Assembly: GCA_019113175.1 (NCBI GenBank)
Contig: DXHY01000001.1
Location: 1-64,000 of the forward strand
Source: Candidatus Eisenbergiella stercoravium
GTDB taxonomy: Bacteria > Bacillota > Clostridia > Lachnospirales > Lachnospiraceae
Direction: 5' to 3'
DNA: 64,000 nucleotides
The notes under the pieces were generated by a model, which saw only the letters and a program-made list of their open reading frames with translations, had not been told where the DNA came from and made no database searches. Made by a program: the position numbers and the translations under genes. Below are positions 26,942 through 34,856 of the stretch, piece by piece (positions within the stretch are counted from its first letter, which is position 1; the number at the start of each line of letters is the position of its first letter).

Positions 26942-27071
26942 AAGTATCCGTTCCCGCTTCCCTGTGTCTTTCCTGTCTTGCTTTCCCTTTTTTTGCCTTT
27001 TCGGCGTATTTCAGATAATCCTCCACCTTTCCCGACAGACAAAACCTGTTCCATTCGCTCCTATCCTCCAT
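26886..27071 (-). CDS. yqzL: YqzL-like small protein
   Basis: A 61-residue protein upstream of recO. The segment EWNRFCLSGKVEDYLKYAEK fits the YqzL pattern W-x-x-F-x-x-(T/S)-G-x-(V/I)-x-x-Y-L-x-Y, and yqzL lies between era and recO in Bacillus and many other Firmicutes. The C-terminal third is basic and low in complexity and is longer than in Bacillus because the frame runs 56 bases into recO. The function of YqzL is unknown. The ATG at 27071 is preceded by GGAGG, itself just after a perfect hairpin. Confidence 0.7.
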   Translation of the reverse strand: MEDRSEWNRFCLSGKVEDYLKYAEKAKKGKARQERHREAGTDTYAGFTYDDRPRPEGRAGR

Positions 27072-27085
27072 TTTTCCTCCATTCC

Positions 27086-27113
27086 GGACTATGCATCCGC
27101 AGATGCATAGTCC
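27086..27113 (-). repeat. Perfect 12-bp hairpin 5' of the yqzL ribosome site
   Basis: GGACTATGCATC / GATGCATAGTCC with a four-base loop. On the transcript it is followed directly by GGAATGGAGG and the start codon. There is no T-run, so it is not a terminator. It may protect the mRNA 5' end after processing or limit read-through. Confidence 0.65.
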
Positions 27114-27183
27114 GCGCCCGTGCGCTCAGATTCTCTTCTGTTTTCAAAACGGATGATATTAGGTTCTGCCGTTTCGGGTTCTT

Positions 27184-28176
27184 CTATACCGTATCTTTGG
27201 GATTGTAGCCGAAATTTTTCAACAGGAAATCACTGTCACGCCAGTCTTTTTTTACCTTCACCCAAAGCTGGAGGTTGACGCGGCCTCCCAGCATTTCCTC
27301 AATATCGACACGGGCTTTGGAACCGATGGTCTTCAGCATCGCACCGCCTTTGCCGATGATGATGCCCTTGTGGGAATCCTTTTCACAGATGATGGTGGCT
27401 TCGATGTCCGTGATCTGGCCGCGCTGTTTCATGCTTTCCACCGCAACGGCGATGCCGTGCGGTACCTCGTCGCCCAGGCAGCGGAGCGCTTTTTCCCGGA
27501 TCAGTTCTGCCACAATCTGGCGCTCCGGCTGGTCAGTGACGGTATCCTCGTCATAAAAGGGATCCCCGTAGGGGAGATATTTCAGAATGCATTGGATCAG
27601 CTCGTCCGTATTCGCGCCCGTTCTTGCGGAAACGGGAACGATTTCGGCAAAATCCAGTTCCTTCCGGTAGGCGTCTATGGCCGGATAGACTTCGTCCTTT
27701 TTCACCGTATCGGTTTTGTTGATCACAAGGATGATCGGCGTATGTATCTGGGCCTTTTTCAACTGCTCGATGATATAACGCTCTCCGGCTCCGATAAAGG
27801 TTGTGGGTTCCACCAGCCACAGGATCACATCCACGTCGCGCAGCGTCCCTTCCGCGGCGCGCAGCATGTAGTTTCCGAGTTTGTTTTTGGCGCGGTTGAT
27901 TCCCGGTGTATCCAGGAATACAATCTGACCGTCCGTTCCCGTATAAACCGCCTGAATACGGTTTCTGGTGGTCTGGGGCTTTCGGGAAGTGATGGAAACC
28001 TTCTGCCCCACCAGACGGTTAATGAGGGTGGATTTCCCCACATTGGGCCTGCCGATCAGCGTGGCGAAGCCGGAGCGGAAGTGCTCTCCCGTCCCGGCAG
28101 CCGCTTCCGCACCCTCTCCCGGCACCTGCGGCTTTCCGCCGCTTCCATGTTTTGCAAAATATGCGTCAAGATCCAT
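27184..28176 (-). CDS. era: GTPase Era
   Basis: A 330-residue essential GTPase that binds 16S rRNA during small-subunit assembly. G1 GRPNVGKS, G2 region TTRNR, G3 DTPG, G4 NKTD and G5 SARTG are all present, and the C-terminal KH domain shows KGIIIGKGGAMLKTIG. The N-terminus carries about 35 extra residues (Gly/Ala-rich) before the usual HFRSGFATLIGRPN start. I choose the ATG at 28176 after TGAGG; the Met four codons upstream is possible. A structured element lies just before its ribosome site. Confidence 0.95.
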   Translation of the reverse strand: MDLDAYFAKHGSGGKPQVPGEGAEAAAGTGEHFRSGFATLIGRPNVGKSTLINRLVGQKVSITSRKPQTTRNRIQAVYTGTDGQIVFLDTPGINRAKNKLGNYMLRAAEGTLRDVDVILWLVEPTTFIGAGERYIIEQLKKAQIHTPIILVINKTDTVKKDEVYPAIDAYRKELDFAEIVPVSARTGANTDELIQCILKYLPYGDPFYDEDTVTDQPERQIVAELIREKALRCLGDEVPHGIAVAVESMKQRGQITDIEATIICEKDSHKGIIIGKGGAMLKTIGSKARVDIEEMLGGRVNLQLWVKVKKDWRDSDFLLKNFGYNPKDTV

Positions 28177-28191
28177 TTTAAACCTCATTCC

Positions 28192-28272
28192 GGAGCGTAA
28201 GCGACGAGGCGAAGAGAAATCGCGAATGCGATTTCTCTAATGCCTAAGAGCAATTTGTGACGCTCCGGCACA
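28192..28272 (-). repeat. Structured element 5' of era
   Basis: CCGGAGCG (28192-28199) pairs with CGCTCCGG (28263-28270). Inside is a second hairpin, AGAAATCGC/GCGATTTCT. On the minus strand the element begins GTGCCGGAGCGTCACAAATT, almost the same as the element before the mraY-like gene at 63873-63920. Further hairpins fill the rest of the 169-base gap up to 28344. Confidence 0.65.
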
Positions 28273-28344
28273 TAATTGCTGCAAAGCTTCGCTTTGCTGT
28301 AAAACAATAAGCCATCGGGCTTATTTTTTACACCACTTCCACTT

Positions 28345-29601
28345 TTATCCCTGAGGGGGCTTCGACGTATCCGGCCCTTTCTTCAGGTTACTGTCAGACT
28401 GCCTGCTTTTTCCGGTCTCATCTCCGCCCGGTCCTGTCGTTCCTGTTGGAGCAGGGGACGGAGATGAAGAAGGAACTGCCGTTTGTGTCTGCTGCGGTGC
28501 GGGTGTGGGCGGCACAGGGCCGCTTCCTGCCGGCTGTCCTCCGGGGCCGCCAGAGGCTGCACATCCTGCAGAAGGGCCGCCCGGCCCGCCAAAGGGGGCA
28601 GGTCCTGCAGCAGGTCCGCCGGATGGGCCGCCGGGACCGTAAAAGGGTCCGGCATTCCTGCGCCGCGCGGCTCTTTTCGCGTTGCTCTGTTCCGAAATGC
28701 GCAGAAGCAGACGGATCAGGAGCACCACAATCAGAATGACGACGGCGAGCGTAATCAGGATGGGCAGGGAGATGAAGAAGCCGATGAAAAATTCCCGGAT
28801 TCCGTTCCCAACGCGGTACACGTTTTCCGCAAAGCCGACACGGATGCGCTCCCAGGTTCCCTTTTCGACGGGCGGCGTGTAGCGTTCCACCTCATCAATG
28901 GAAAGATAAACCGTGCTGTAACTCACCTGATTGTCCATGGTGCGAAGCTGGGATTCCATGCTTTCCAGCTGATAGCGCACCTCCGTGAGACGGTTTTCCA
29001 GGGCGATGATCTCCTCCAGCGTTTCGGCCTGATCCAGCAGGGAAAGAAGCCGGTCCTCTTCTTCTTCATACATGCGCCTGCGGCTTTCCAGATCCACATA
29101 GGAAAGGGTCACATCCTCCACCGTTTCCTGACGGGATACGATATTGGAAAGCTCCTCCACCCGTGAGATGAATTCATCCAGCCGGTCTGCCGGGATCCGC
29201 AGGGTCAGATAGGCGCTGCGGCTTCCCACCGTGCTTTCATTGTAGGATTCATAGCTCTCCGTATAGCCTCCAAGCTCCTCCACACGGCTCTGTACGCCGG
29301 AAACCAGTCCGGAATAATCTTCCGTTTCCACCGTCATGGTCACGTTCTTGATCAGCTTCCGGTCGGAAGCTTCGTTTTCGTCAATCGCAGCGGCTTCCTC
29401 TGCGGACATTTCTGCGGAAGAAGCCGCCCCCATATCCGCTTCGGCGGCTTCTTCGTAGATTCCGTTCTCCAGTGCGGCTCCCGCACCCGACGACATGGTG
29501 CCGATGGATGCAGAATCCGAAGAGCCTGAGCCGGAACCGCAGGCCGGAATGGTGAGCATGATCAGAAATGCCGCGGCAAACAGAGCCATTTTTCCATTCA
29601 T
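28345..29601 (-). CDS. DUF4349 domain lipoprotein
   Basis: A 418-residue lipoprotein. The signal peptide ends in a lipobox IPAC. The middle (about 85-290) matches the DUF4349 layout: an N-terminal strand domain (KLIKNVTMTVETEDYSGLVS), a coiled-coil section with EETVEDVTLS and RRRMYEEEEDRLLSLLDQAE, and a membrane helix near 275-305. The C-terminal 110 residues are a Gly/Pro/Ala-rich low-complexity tail on the cytoplasmic side. The function of this family is unknown. The start at 29601 follows GGGGAGGG. It is 24 bases downstream of the M16C peptidase and probably in its operon. Confidence 0.85.
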   Translation of the reverse strand: MNGKMALFAAAFLIMLTIPACGSGSGSSDSASIGTMSSGAGAALENGIYEEAAEADMGAASSAEMSAEEAAAIDENEASDRKLIKNVTMTVETEDYSGLVSGVQSRVEELGGYTESYESYNESTVGSRSAYLTLRIPADRLDEFISRVEELSNIVSRQETVEDVTLSYVDLESRRRMYEEEEDRLLSLLDQAETLEEIIALENRLTEVRYQLESMESQLRTMDNQVSYSTVYLSIDEVERYTPPVEKGTWERIRVGFAENVYRVGNGIREFFIGFFISLPILITLAVVILIVVLLIRLLLRISEQSNAKRAARRRNAGPFYGPGGPSGGPAAGPAPFGGPGGPSAGCAASGGPGGQPAGSGPVPPTPAPQQTQTAVPSSSPSPAPTGTTGPGGDETGKSRQSDSNLKKGPDTSKPPQG

Positions 29602-29625
29602 AAAAAACCCTCCCCGTAACTTCAT

Positions 29626-32544
29626 TTAATACAGATTTTCCAGATGCAGGAACATATCCTCCTCTTCCCTGAGCTTTTCCTCATTTCCCACCACACAGAG
29701 GCAGTCATCTTTCATGAATGCCCGTATATGGGCTGCCAGGGCGCGGATGTCCTCCTGCGTGGCGGAAAGCACCTCATCCCTTTCCTTCTGCAGATCGGCA
29801 AGCGTCTGATTGGTCAGCCAGGCGCTCATGGAACGCAGGCCCTTTGCCGCAGGATTTAAGGGCGTGTCCATTTCGCTGACAGCGCCGATGATGTACTGAG
29901 TCATGGTGCGCTCATCCCCGTCAAAGGCTTCCACGAAGTCCGCAGCCTTTTCATAAACCTCCACCGTTCCCTTCAGATTGGGATCCCGGTAGGAAACGAA
30001 GTAGCTGTCTCCGCTTTTCCCAAAGGAGCACATGCAGCCGTAGGCGCCGCCCTTGACGCGGACCTCCTGCCACAGATATTCGTAGCTCATAAGCACCTTC
30101 AGCACGCGCAGTGCGCCGGTATAGGAAAGGCCTTTGCTGATGAAGTTTCCGGCCCGGCAGACATACTGCACCTGAGAAGCGGACAGGAAGCCTTCGTTTC
30201 TCTTTTCAGGCAGAATGGTGAAGGGCTCGCCCTGTGTGGCTTCTGTGAAAAGAGAGGCCTTCACGTCTTCTGCCAGAGGAAGAAATTGCTCATAATGATC
30301 TCTGGTTCCGATATAGTCAAGCAGCAGGTTTTCCGGGCGGAAAATGCTGTGTACAAGACGGTTCAGCTTTTCCTTCAGATCATCCTTTCTGCTTTCAAAG
30401 TTCTTCTCCAGATCATCCACCAGACGGTAAAAGGGCATGCCGCTTAAACGTTCCTGAATGGCCGCAGGTCTGGAGAAATAGGACATGGCGCGTCCTGCCG
30501 CTACGCTGTGACCGGCGGAAATCAGCGCGGACTGCAGATGGGACTTCAGCTCCGCCAGAATCTCATAGAGCCGCTTGTTATCGTCAAAGCGGGAATGAAG
30601 CATGATTTCCTGCGCCAGCTCCACCGCTTTAGGCAGGTTATTTTCCAGAGTTTTCACCTTGATCTCAAAGGTTACCCTGCATTCCTCCAGGTTCTTCGCG
30701 TTGGTAAACAGGTTGGTCACCGCTGTGATGCCGCCCGTCTCCATGTTGATCTCATGGAACAGCTCGTCATAGGAATGGTTTTCGGTATCCACATAGCCCA
30801 GCACCGCCTTCAGGATGCCGATATAGGAAAACAGCTCCTCCGGCACCGCCTTCAGATCGAACAGGAAGCGGAAATAGCTGATGTGGTTGGTGAACAGCTC
30901 GTGGTACATCACCGTGCTGCCGCTTAAAGATCCGATCTCATTGACCAGAGGCTCCGCCTCCTTCCGGATGTCCTCTCTCTTCAGAAGGGGGATGCAGGCA
31001 AGCGCCTCCTTTGTATCCGGCGTTTCCTGATATTCCCGCAGCGCTTCGGTTTCCCGGATGATGCTCTCGAGCTCTTCTGCCGACAATCCTGCCTTATAAT
31101 CTGCCAGCTTCTGCTTCAGCAGCTCGTCATGCTCTCTGGAAAGTCCCTTCTTCGGCTCCAGGGTAAGCACGCTCTTGTGTGTGTTGTCAATCATATAGGT
31201 GCTGATCAGCTTTTCAAAATAGTCCGTATCAGCCTTTTCGCGCAGACTTCTGTAGGTATCCCCCGCTTCGATATGGATGAAGGGCTTCCTGTCGTCGTAC
31301 AGCCAGCTGTCCATCACCTGCAGGCCATACATCAGTCCTGCCGGCCAGGAGCCGAAATCCGCTTCCCGGTAACGGAACTCATAATAATTCAGTCCGGCCT
31401 TCAGCGCTTTTTTATCGATTCCATCCCGTACGATGCGGGAAAGCGTCTCTTCAATCGTATTCACGAATTCTTCCCTGTCGGAAAGGTTCGCGTTCTTTGC
31501 GATGATGCTGAAATAGGGCTGGCGCAGACCGTTTTCATAGTAGCTGTAAACGTCCTTTCCGATCTTTTTATCCAGCAGTGCCTGCTTTAAGGGCGCGCCC
31601 GGCGCGCTGCAGAGGACATAGTCAAGCACCTGGAAGGCGATGTAACGCTCTCTGTCCAGGTTGTCCCCCACCACAATGTTATAGGACAGATAAGTGTTGT
31701 CCTGTTCCGGCTCGCTGTCCGTGATGGGATACTGAGCGGCAGCCTCTTTTTTCTCCGTAAACGGAGGCTGGACACGGATTTCCGAATCCACTTCGATCCG
31801 GTCATAGTGGGACAGATATTCCCGGTCCAGATAGTCCAGCTTTTCCGCCATATCCATATTTCCGTACAGATAAATATAGCTGTTGGAAGGGTGATAGAAT
31901 TTCCGGTGGAAATTCAGGAATTCCTCATAGGTCAGCTCCGGGATCACATCCGGATCGCCGCCGGATTCCATGGCATAGGGCGTATCGGGATACAGGGTCT
32001 CTGAAATTTTGCGTTCCAGCACATCGTCCGGAGAGGAAAAAGCGCCTTTCATTTCATTGTAAACCACGCCGTTGATGGTGAGCGCATCCTCCGGGTTCTC
32101 CAGCTCGTAATGCCAGCCTTCCTGCTCAAATATCTTTTTTTCTTTATAAATATTGGGATAGAACACCGCGTCCAGATAGACGTGCATCAGGTTCTGGAAA
32201 TCCGTGTCGTTGCAGCTTGCAATCGGATATACGGTTTTATCCGGATAGGTCATGGCATTTAAAAAGGTATTCAGGCTGCCCTTCGCCAGCTCGATGAAGG
32301 GATCCTTCACCGGGAAATCCCTGCTTCCCTCCAGCACGGAATGTTCGATGATGTGGGCGACGCCAGTGCTGTTCTTCGGCGGTGTGCGGAATCCGATATA
32401 AAACACCTTGTTTTCATCCTCATTGGACAAAAGGGCGATCCTTGCCCCGCTCTTCTTATGCTCCAGCAGGCAGCTTAAGGAATTCAGATCCTCAATCCGC
32501 CTCATTTCAAGAATTCGATAGCTTGTCAGTTCTTCCAGCTTCAT
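29626..32544 (-). CDS. M16C zinc metallopeptidase, presequence-protease type
   Basis: A 972-residue insulinase-family peptidase. The inverted zinc motif HIIEH (64-68) lies in GVAHIIEHSVLEGS, and the distal acidic region is near VVYNEMKGAF. The molecule has the four-domain clam-shell length of PreP/Cym1-like enzymes, which degrade short unfolded peptides. There is no signal peptide, so it should act in the cytoplasm. The start at 32544 is preceded by GGAGG; the Met four codons earlier has none. Confidence 0.93.
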   Translation of the reverse strand: MKLEELTSYRILEMRRIEDLNSLSCLLEHKKSGARIALLSNEDENKVFYIGFRTPPKNSTGVAHIIEHSVLEGSRDFPVKDPFIELAKGSLNTFLNAMTYPDKTVYPIASCNDTDFQNLMHVYLDAVFYPNIYKEKKIFEQEGWHYELENPEDALTINGVVYNEMKGAFSSPDDVLERKISETLYPDTPYAMESGGDPDVIPELTYEEFLNFHRKFYHPSNSYIYLYGNMDMAEKLDYLDREYLSHYDRIEVDSEIRVQPPFTEKKEAAAQYPITDSEPEQDNTYLSYNIVVGDNLDRERYIAFQVLDYVLCSAPGAPLKQALLDKKIGKDVYSYYENGLRQPYFSIIAKNANLSDREEFVNTIEETLSRIVRDGIDKKALKAGLNYYEFRYREADFGSWPAGLMYGLQVMDSWLYDDRKPFIHIEAGDTYRSLREKADTDYFEKLISTYMIDNTHKSVLTLEPKKGLSREHDELLKQKLADYKAGLSAEELESIIRETEALREYQETPDTKEALACIPLLKREDIRKEAEPLVNEIGSLSGSTVMYHELFTNHISYFRFLFDLKAVPEELFSYIGILKAVLGYVDTENHSYDELFHEINMETGGITAVTNLFTNAKNLEECRVTFEIKVKTLENNLPKAVELAQEIMLHSRFDDNKRLYEILAELKSHLQSALISAGHSVAAGRAMSYFSRPAAIQERLSGMPFYRLVDDLEKNFESRKDDLKEKLNRLVHSIFRPENLLLDYIGTRDHYEQFLPLAEDVKASLFTEATQGEPFTILPEKRNEGFLSASQVQYVCRAGNFISKGLSYTGALRVLKVLMSYEYLWQEVRVKGGAYGCMCSFGKSGDSYFVSYRDPNLKGTVEVYEKAADFVEAFDGDERTMTQYIIGAVSEMDTPLNPAAKGLRSMSAWLTNQTLADLQKERDEVLSATQEDIRALAAHIRAFMKDDCLCVVGNEEKLREEEDMFLHLENLY

Positions 32545-32635
32545 ATCTGCCTCCATACAGTTTGCTTTTCATTGCTGTTTTTCTGCATAGAATAAAGTAT
32601 ATCATCTTTTGGAGGAATTATAAAGCTTGAGTTAT

Positions 32636-32664
32636 TTGACGCTCTTCTCTTGCTCTCATATTAT
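32636..32664 (+). promoter_or_regulatory. NUDIX gene promoter
   Basis: TTGACG (32636-32641) and TATTAT (32659-32664) are 17 bases apart, 40 bases before the start codon. Confidence 0.6.
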
Positions 32665-32703
32665 CATGAATAGTATAATTTAGGAAAACAAAAATCAGGA
32701 AAT

Positions 32704-33162
32704 ATGAGAAATATGGAATTTAAGACCAGTCCTTTCGGTTCTTTTGACAGCTATTTTTCAGCGGATGTTTTTGCCGTATATCAGGGAAAATGGATTTTCT
32801 GCAGGCACAAAGAACGAACCACCTGGGAGCATCCCAGCGGATGGATTGAGGAAGGGGAAACGCCTCTGGAAGCGGCAAAACGGGAGCTTTTTGAAGAAAC
32901 GGGAGCGGTAGACTTTGAACTGGAGCCGTTGTGTGACTATTCCATAGACGGGACGCTGAACGGCTATCATTATAAGGGAAACGGCCAGGTTTATCTGGCG
33001 ACGGTACACAGGCTGGAAGAAATTCCATCCTACAGCGAAATGGGGGAAATCGGCCTCTTCGCTTCCCTGCCGGAGGAACTGACCTATCCAATTCTGCGGG
33101 AGTATTTTCCGATTGCGGAGGAAAGGCTGCGGTCGAAAACGGCCGTCAAAGAAAACCTCTGA
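32704..33162 (+). CDS. NUDIX hydrolase
   Basis: A 152-residue NUDIX protein that cleaves nucleoside-diphosphate-linked substrates. The box is intact: GWIEEGETPLEAAKRELFEE followed by TGA, matching G-x5-E-x7-R-E-x2-E-E-x-G. The N-terminal half has the strand WIFCRHKERTTWEHPSG seen in 8-oxo-dGTP-type members, but the substrate cannot be told. The start at 32704 follows AGGA; a Met three codons later is possible. A partial decayed second copy of this gene lies at 33905-33983. Confidence 0.88.
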   Translation: MRNMEFKTSPFGSFDSYFSADVFAVYQGKWIFCRHKERTTWEHPSGWIEEGETPLEAAKRELFEETGAVDFELEPLCDYSIDGTLNGYHYKGNGQVYLATVHRLEEIPSYSEMGEIGLFASLPEELTYPILREYFPIAEERLRSKTAVKENL

Positions 33163-33175
33163 CAGCCGTTTTTAA
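33136..33175 (+). terminator. Terminator overlapping the NUDIX 3' end
   Basis: AAAACGGCCGTC pairs with GACAGCCGTTTT (33136-33147 with 33161-33172, one wobble) and is followed by TTAAAA. The same structure recurs at about 33944-33983 as part of the duplicated block. Confidence 0.6.
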
Positions 33176-33260
33176 AATACTCTGAGTCAGCGCAGATTTT
33201 TCCCGCGTACGGGCTTTTGCAGAAAAGAAGTCGAGTGTATATACTGATCCACGAAAGATT

Positions 33261-33563
33261 TTATAGATTCCGCCTTTGATATTGTATTGTTACCACATAA
33301 ACTGTTTTGTGTGGTTCATCAATGCGGAAAATGACGATATAATTATCAGTCAGTAACTGTCGGTAGCCTTTTCCGGCATATCTGCCTTCGTTACGCTCTT
33401 GATGGGACTGTGGAAATGTGTCCAGGCTCAGAACAGCCTTCTTAATTCTGTCAACCTGTCCTTTTGCATTTTCAGGAGCCAATTTCTCATTTGCGATATA
33501 TTCGTAAATGTGGTCTAATTCATGGATTGCTCTGGGGTTGACCATTACTTTGTATTTATCCAA
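33261..33563 (-). CDS. RelE/ParE-family toxin
   Basis: A 100-residue toxin of the RelE/ParE superfamily. Typical segments are VNPRAIHELDHIYEYIAN at the start, SLDTFPQSHQERNEGRYAGK (the fold's central strand with the loop) and the last strands YIVIFRIDEPHKTVYVVTIQ. In this family the protein cuts mRNA on the ribosome or poisons gyrase; which applies here is unknown. Translation most likely starts at the TTG at 33563, which has GGAG upstream and overlaps the antitoxin stop codon (TTGGATAA); the frame extends further upstream without a ribosome site. Confidence 0.88.
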   Translation of the reverse strand: MDKYKVMVNPRAIHELDHIYEYIANEKLAPENAKGQVDRIKKAVLSLDTFPQSHQERNEGRYAGKGYRQLLTDNYIVIFRIDEPHKTVYVVTIQYQRRNL

Positions 33564-33819
33564 AATGTTTTTTCTCCAATTCCGCAAAAACTGTTTCTGC
33601 GTCAATCGCTTTTGCTCCGTCAGCAATTTCCTGCTCAGATTCAAAAATGGCTTGATCGATGCGATTTATTTTCGCAAATTTATCATATAATTCACTGCTC
33701 ATCACAACCAGATCACTATATCCGTTTTTGGTAATGAAAATAGGCTCCTGTTCCTTGTGTGCGATGTTGGAAATCTCGTTTGTATTGCGCAATTCTTTAA
33801 TAGGCATAATAAGCGGCAT
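33556..33819 (-). CDS. Phd/YefM-family antitoxin
   Basis: An 87-residue antitoxin partner. The N-terminal DNA-binding part (MPIKELRNTNEISNIAHKEQ, EPIFITKNGYSDLVVMS) matches the Phd/YefM fold; the C-terminal helix rich in Glu and Ala would wrap the toxin. Start at 33819 follows AAAGGAG. The antitoxin-first order with overlap is typical and allows coupled translation. AT-rich inverted repeats just upstream are likely autoregulation sites. The pair is more AT-rich than its neighbours, consistent with transfer. Confidence 0.9.
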   Translation of the reverse strand: MPLIMPIKELRNTNEISNIAHKEQEPIFITKNGYSDLVVMSSELYDKFAKINRIDQAIFESEQEIADGAKAIDAETVFAELEKKHFG

Positions 33820-33837
33820 AATGCTTCACTCCTTTCT

Positions 33838-33864
33838 CTGGCATAATCATAGCATAATTATGTC
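33838..33864 (-). promoter_or_regulatory. Candidate antitoxin operator
   Basis: GCATAATCATAGCATAATTATG includes the perfect palindrome CATAATTATG (33853-33862) and a half-site repeat GCATAAT that recurs just at the antitoxin start. Type II antitoxins usually bind such repeats. Confidence 0.4.
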
Positions 33865-33904
33865 CAAATAGCAATGAAAAGTACGACCTGATGAAAATTT
33901 TATT

Positions 33905-34038
33905 CTGTCACAGACGGGACGCTGAACGGGTGTCAGTATAAGGAAAACGGCTGTCCAGGAGAACACCTGACAGCCGTTTTTAAAATACTCTGAGTCAGCG
34001 CAGATTCTTCCCGCGTACTGGCCTTTGCAGAAAAGAAG
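33905..34038 (+). pseudogene. Decayed partial copy of the NUDIX gene and its downstream region
   Basis: 33912-33950 matches 32946-32984 of the NUDIX gene with four mismatches over 39 bases. After an internal deletion of about 150 bases the match continues with the terminator and the 72-bp repeat. It has no coding potential left on the plus strand. Confidence 0.75.
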
Positions 34039-34612
34039 CCCGATAGAGCTGTTTTCGTACCTGAAGTCCCAATATACAGGCGAGAGCCAGCGAGCAGACA
34101 TCCTTAACAAGATAGGGAACCGAAACCAGAACCGCCGCCTGCCAGAAGCCCATGTTCCCGAGAATGGCAAACTGCGCCGTCCCGAGCGCATGGCAGATGA
34201 GGAGTCCGATAATTCCGAGGGCGAAGCCCGCGGATGTAGACAGAAGTGCCGTTTTTCCTTTTTCTGCGTCTTTTTTTCCGTAGTCCGAAGTCCCTTTCAT
34301 CATCGCCGCCCCTGCGCCTGCAAACAAGGCCAGAAACAGAAAGCCCCAGATAAAACCGCCCGTCTTTCCAACAATCGCGCCAAGACCGCCGTTGAAACCG
34401 GAAAATACGGGAACACCCACCGCGCCCAGCAGAATATAAATGATGGTGGAAATGGTTCCAAGCTTCGCGCCGAGCACCACGCCGGTAAGCGCCACCGCAA
34501 AGGTCTGAAGTGTGACCGGAACGCCGGAAGGAAGCGGAATAGCGATCTGCGCCAGAACGGCGATCACCGCCGCAAACATTGCCGTTATGATCATGGTTTT
34601 TGTAGATTTCAT
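33995..34612 (-). CDS. bioY: Biotin transporter substrate-binding component BioY
   Basis: A 205-residue S-component of an energy-coupling-factor transporter. About six membrane helices and the BioY signatures are clear: the N-terminal AVLAQIAIPLPSGVPVTLQT, then GVVLGAKLGTISTIIYILLG, and PVFSGFNGGLGAIVGKTGGF with IWGF. Biotin uptake would need the shared EcfAAT module, not present in this window. A BirA-type operator lies about 100 bases upstream. The C-terminal residues are encoded within the duplicated repeat, so the 3' end was involved in the local rearrangement but the frame is intact. Confidence 0.95.
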   Translation of the reverse strand: MKSTKTMIITAMFAAVIAVLAQIAIPLPSGVPVTLQTFAVALTGVVLGAKLGTISTIIYILLGAVGVPVFSGFNGGLGAIVGKTGGFIWGFLFLALFAGAGAAMMKGTSDYGKKDAEKGKTALLSTSAGFALGIIGLLICHALGTAQFAILGNMGFWQAAVLVSVPYLVKDVCSLALACILGLQVRKQLYRASFLQRPVRGKNLR

Positions 34613-34713
34613 TGCATTATTCTCCTGCTGTCATTTTTCAGCATGGAAGGGGCCGGGCTGTCGGCTCTTCATGCTGCCCTTGCTGGAAAGAGGATAACAT
34701 AAAGAGGGATGAA

Positions 34714-34742
34714 TGTCAACCAATATTTATTAAAGGTTAACT
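34714..34742 (-). promoter_or_regulatory. BirA (biotin repressor) box upstream of bioY
   Basis: TGTCAAC (34714-34720), 15 bases, GTTAACT (34736-34742): a near-perfect match to the Gram-positive BirA operator TGTTAAC-N15-GTTAACA. The position just upstream of bioY fits biotin-responsive repression. Confidence 0.7.
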
Positions 34743-34856
34743 TTTGCTCTTCTGCTAAACATTTTGATGGATAAAAACAGTTTCCAGGAAAATTCGGATA
34801 AATAATGGTACTGCCAAAGTCCCGAAAAATAACTTTTTTCAATTTCCTATATCCTC

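Larger units (their letters stand above)
33159..34038. repeat. 72-bp direct repeats flanking the toxin-antitoxin locus
   Basis: 33159-33230 and 33967-34038 are nearly identical over 72 bases with a few mismatches. The right copy encodes the last 14 residues of BioY (ASFLQRPVRGKNLR, minus strand). The left copy still reads SFLQKPVRGKNLR and stop in the same frame, so it is an orphan bioY tail. The spacing is 808 bases. Confidence 0.85.

Noticed and set aside
28580-28700. Frameshifted or repetitive extra gene in the GC-rich tail of the DUF4349 protein
   Set aside because: The reading frame continues intact as a Gly/Pro/Ala-rich tail; the other long frames here are due to composition.
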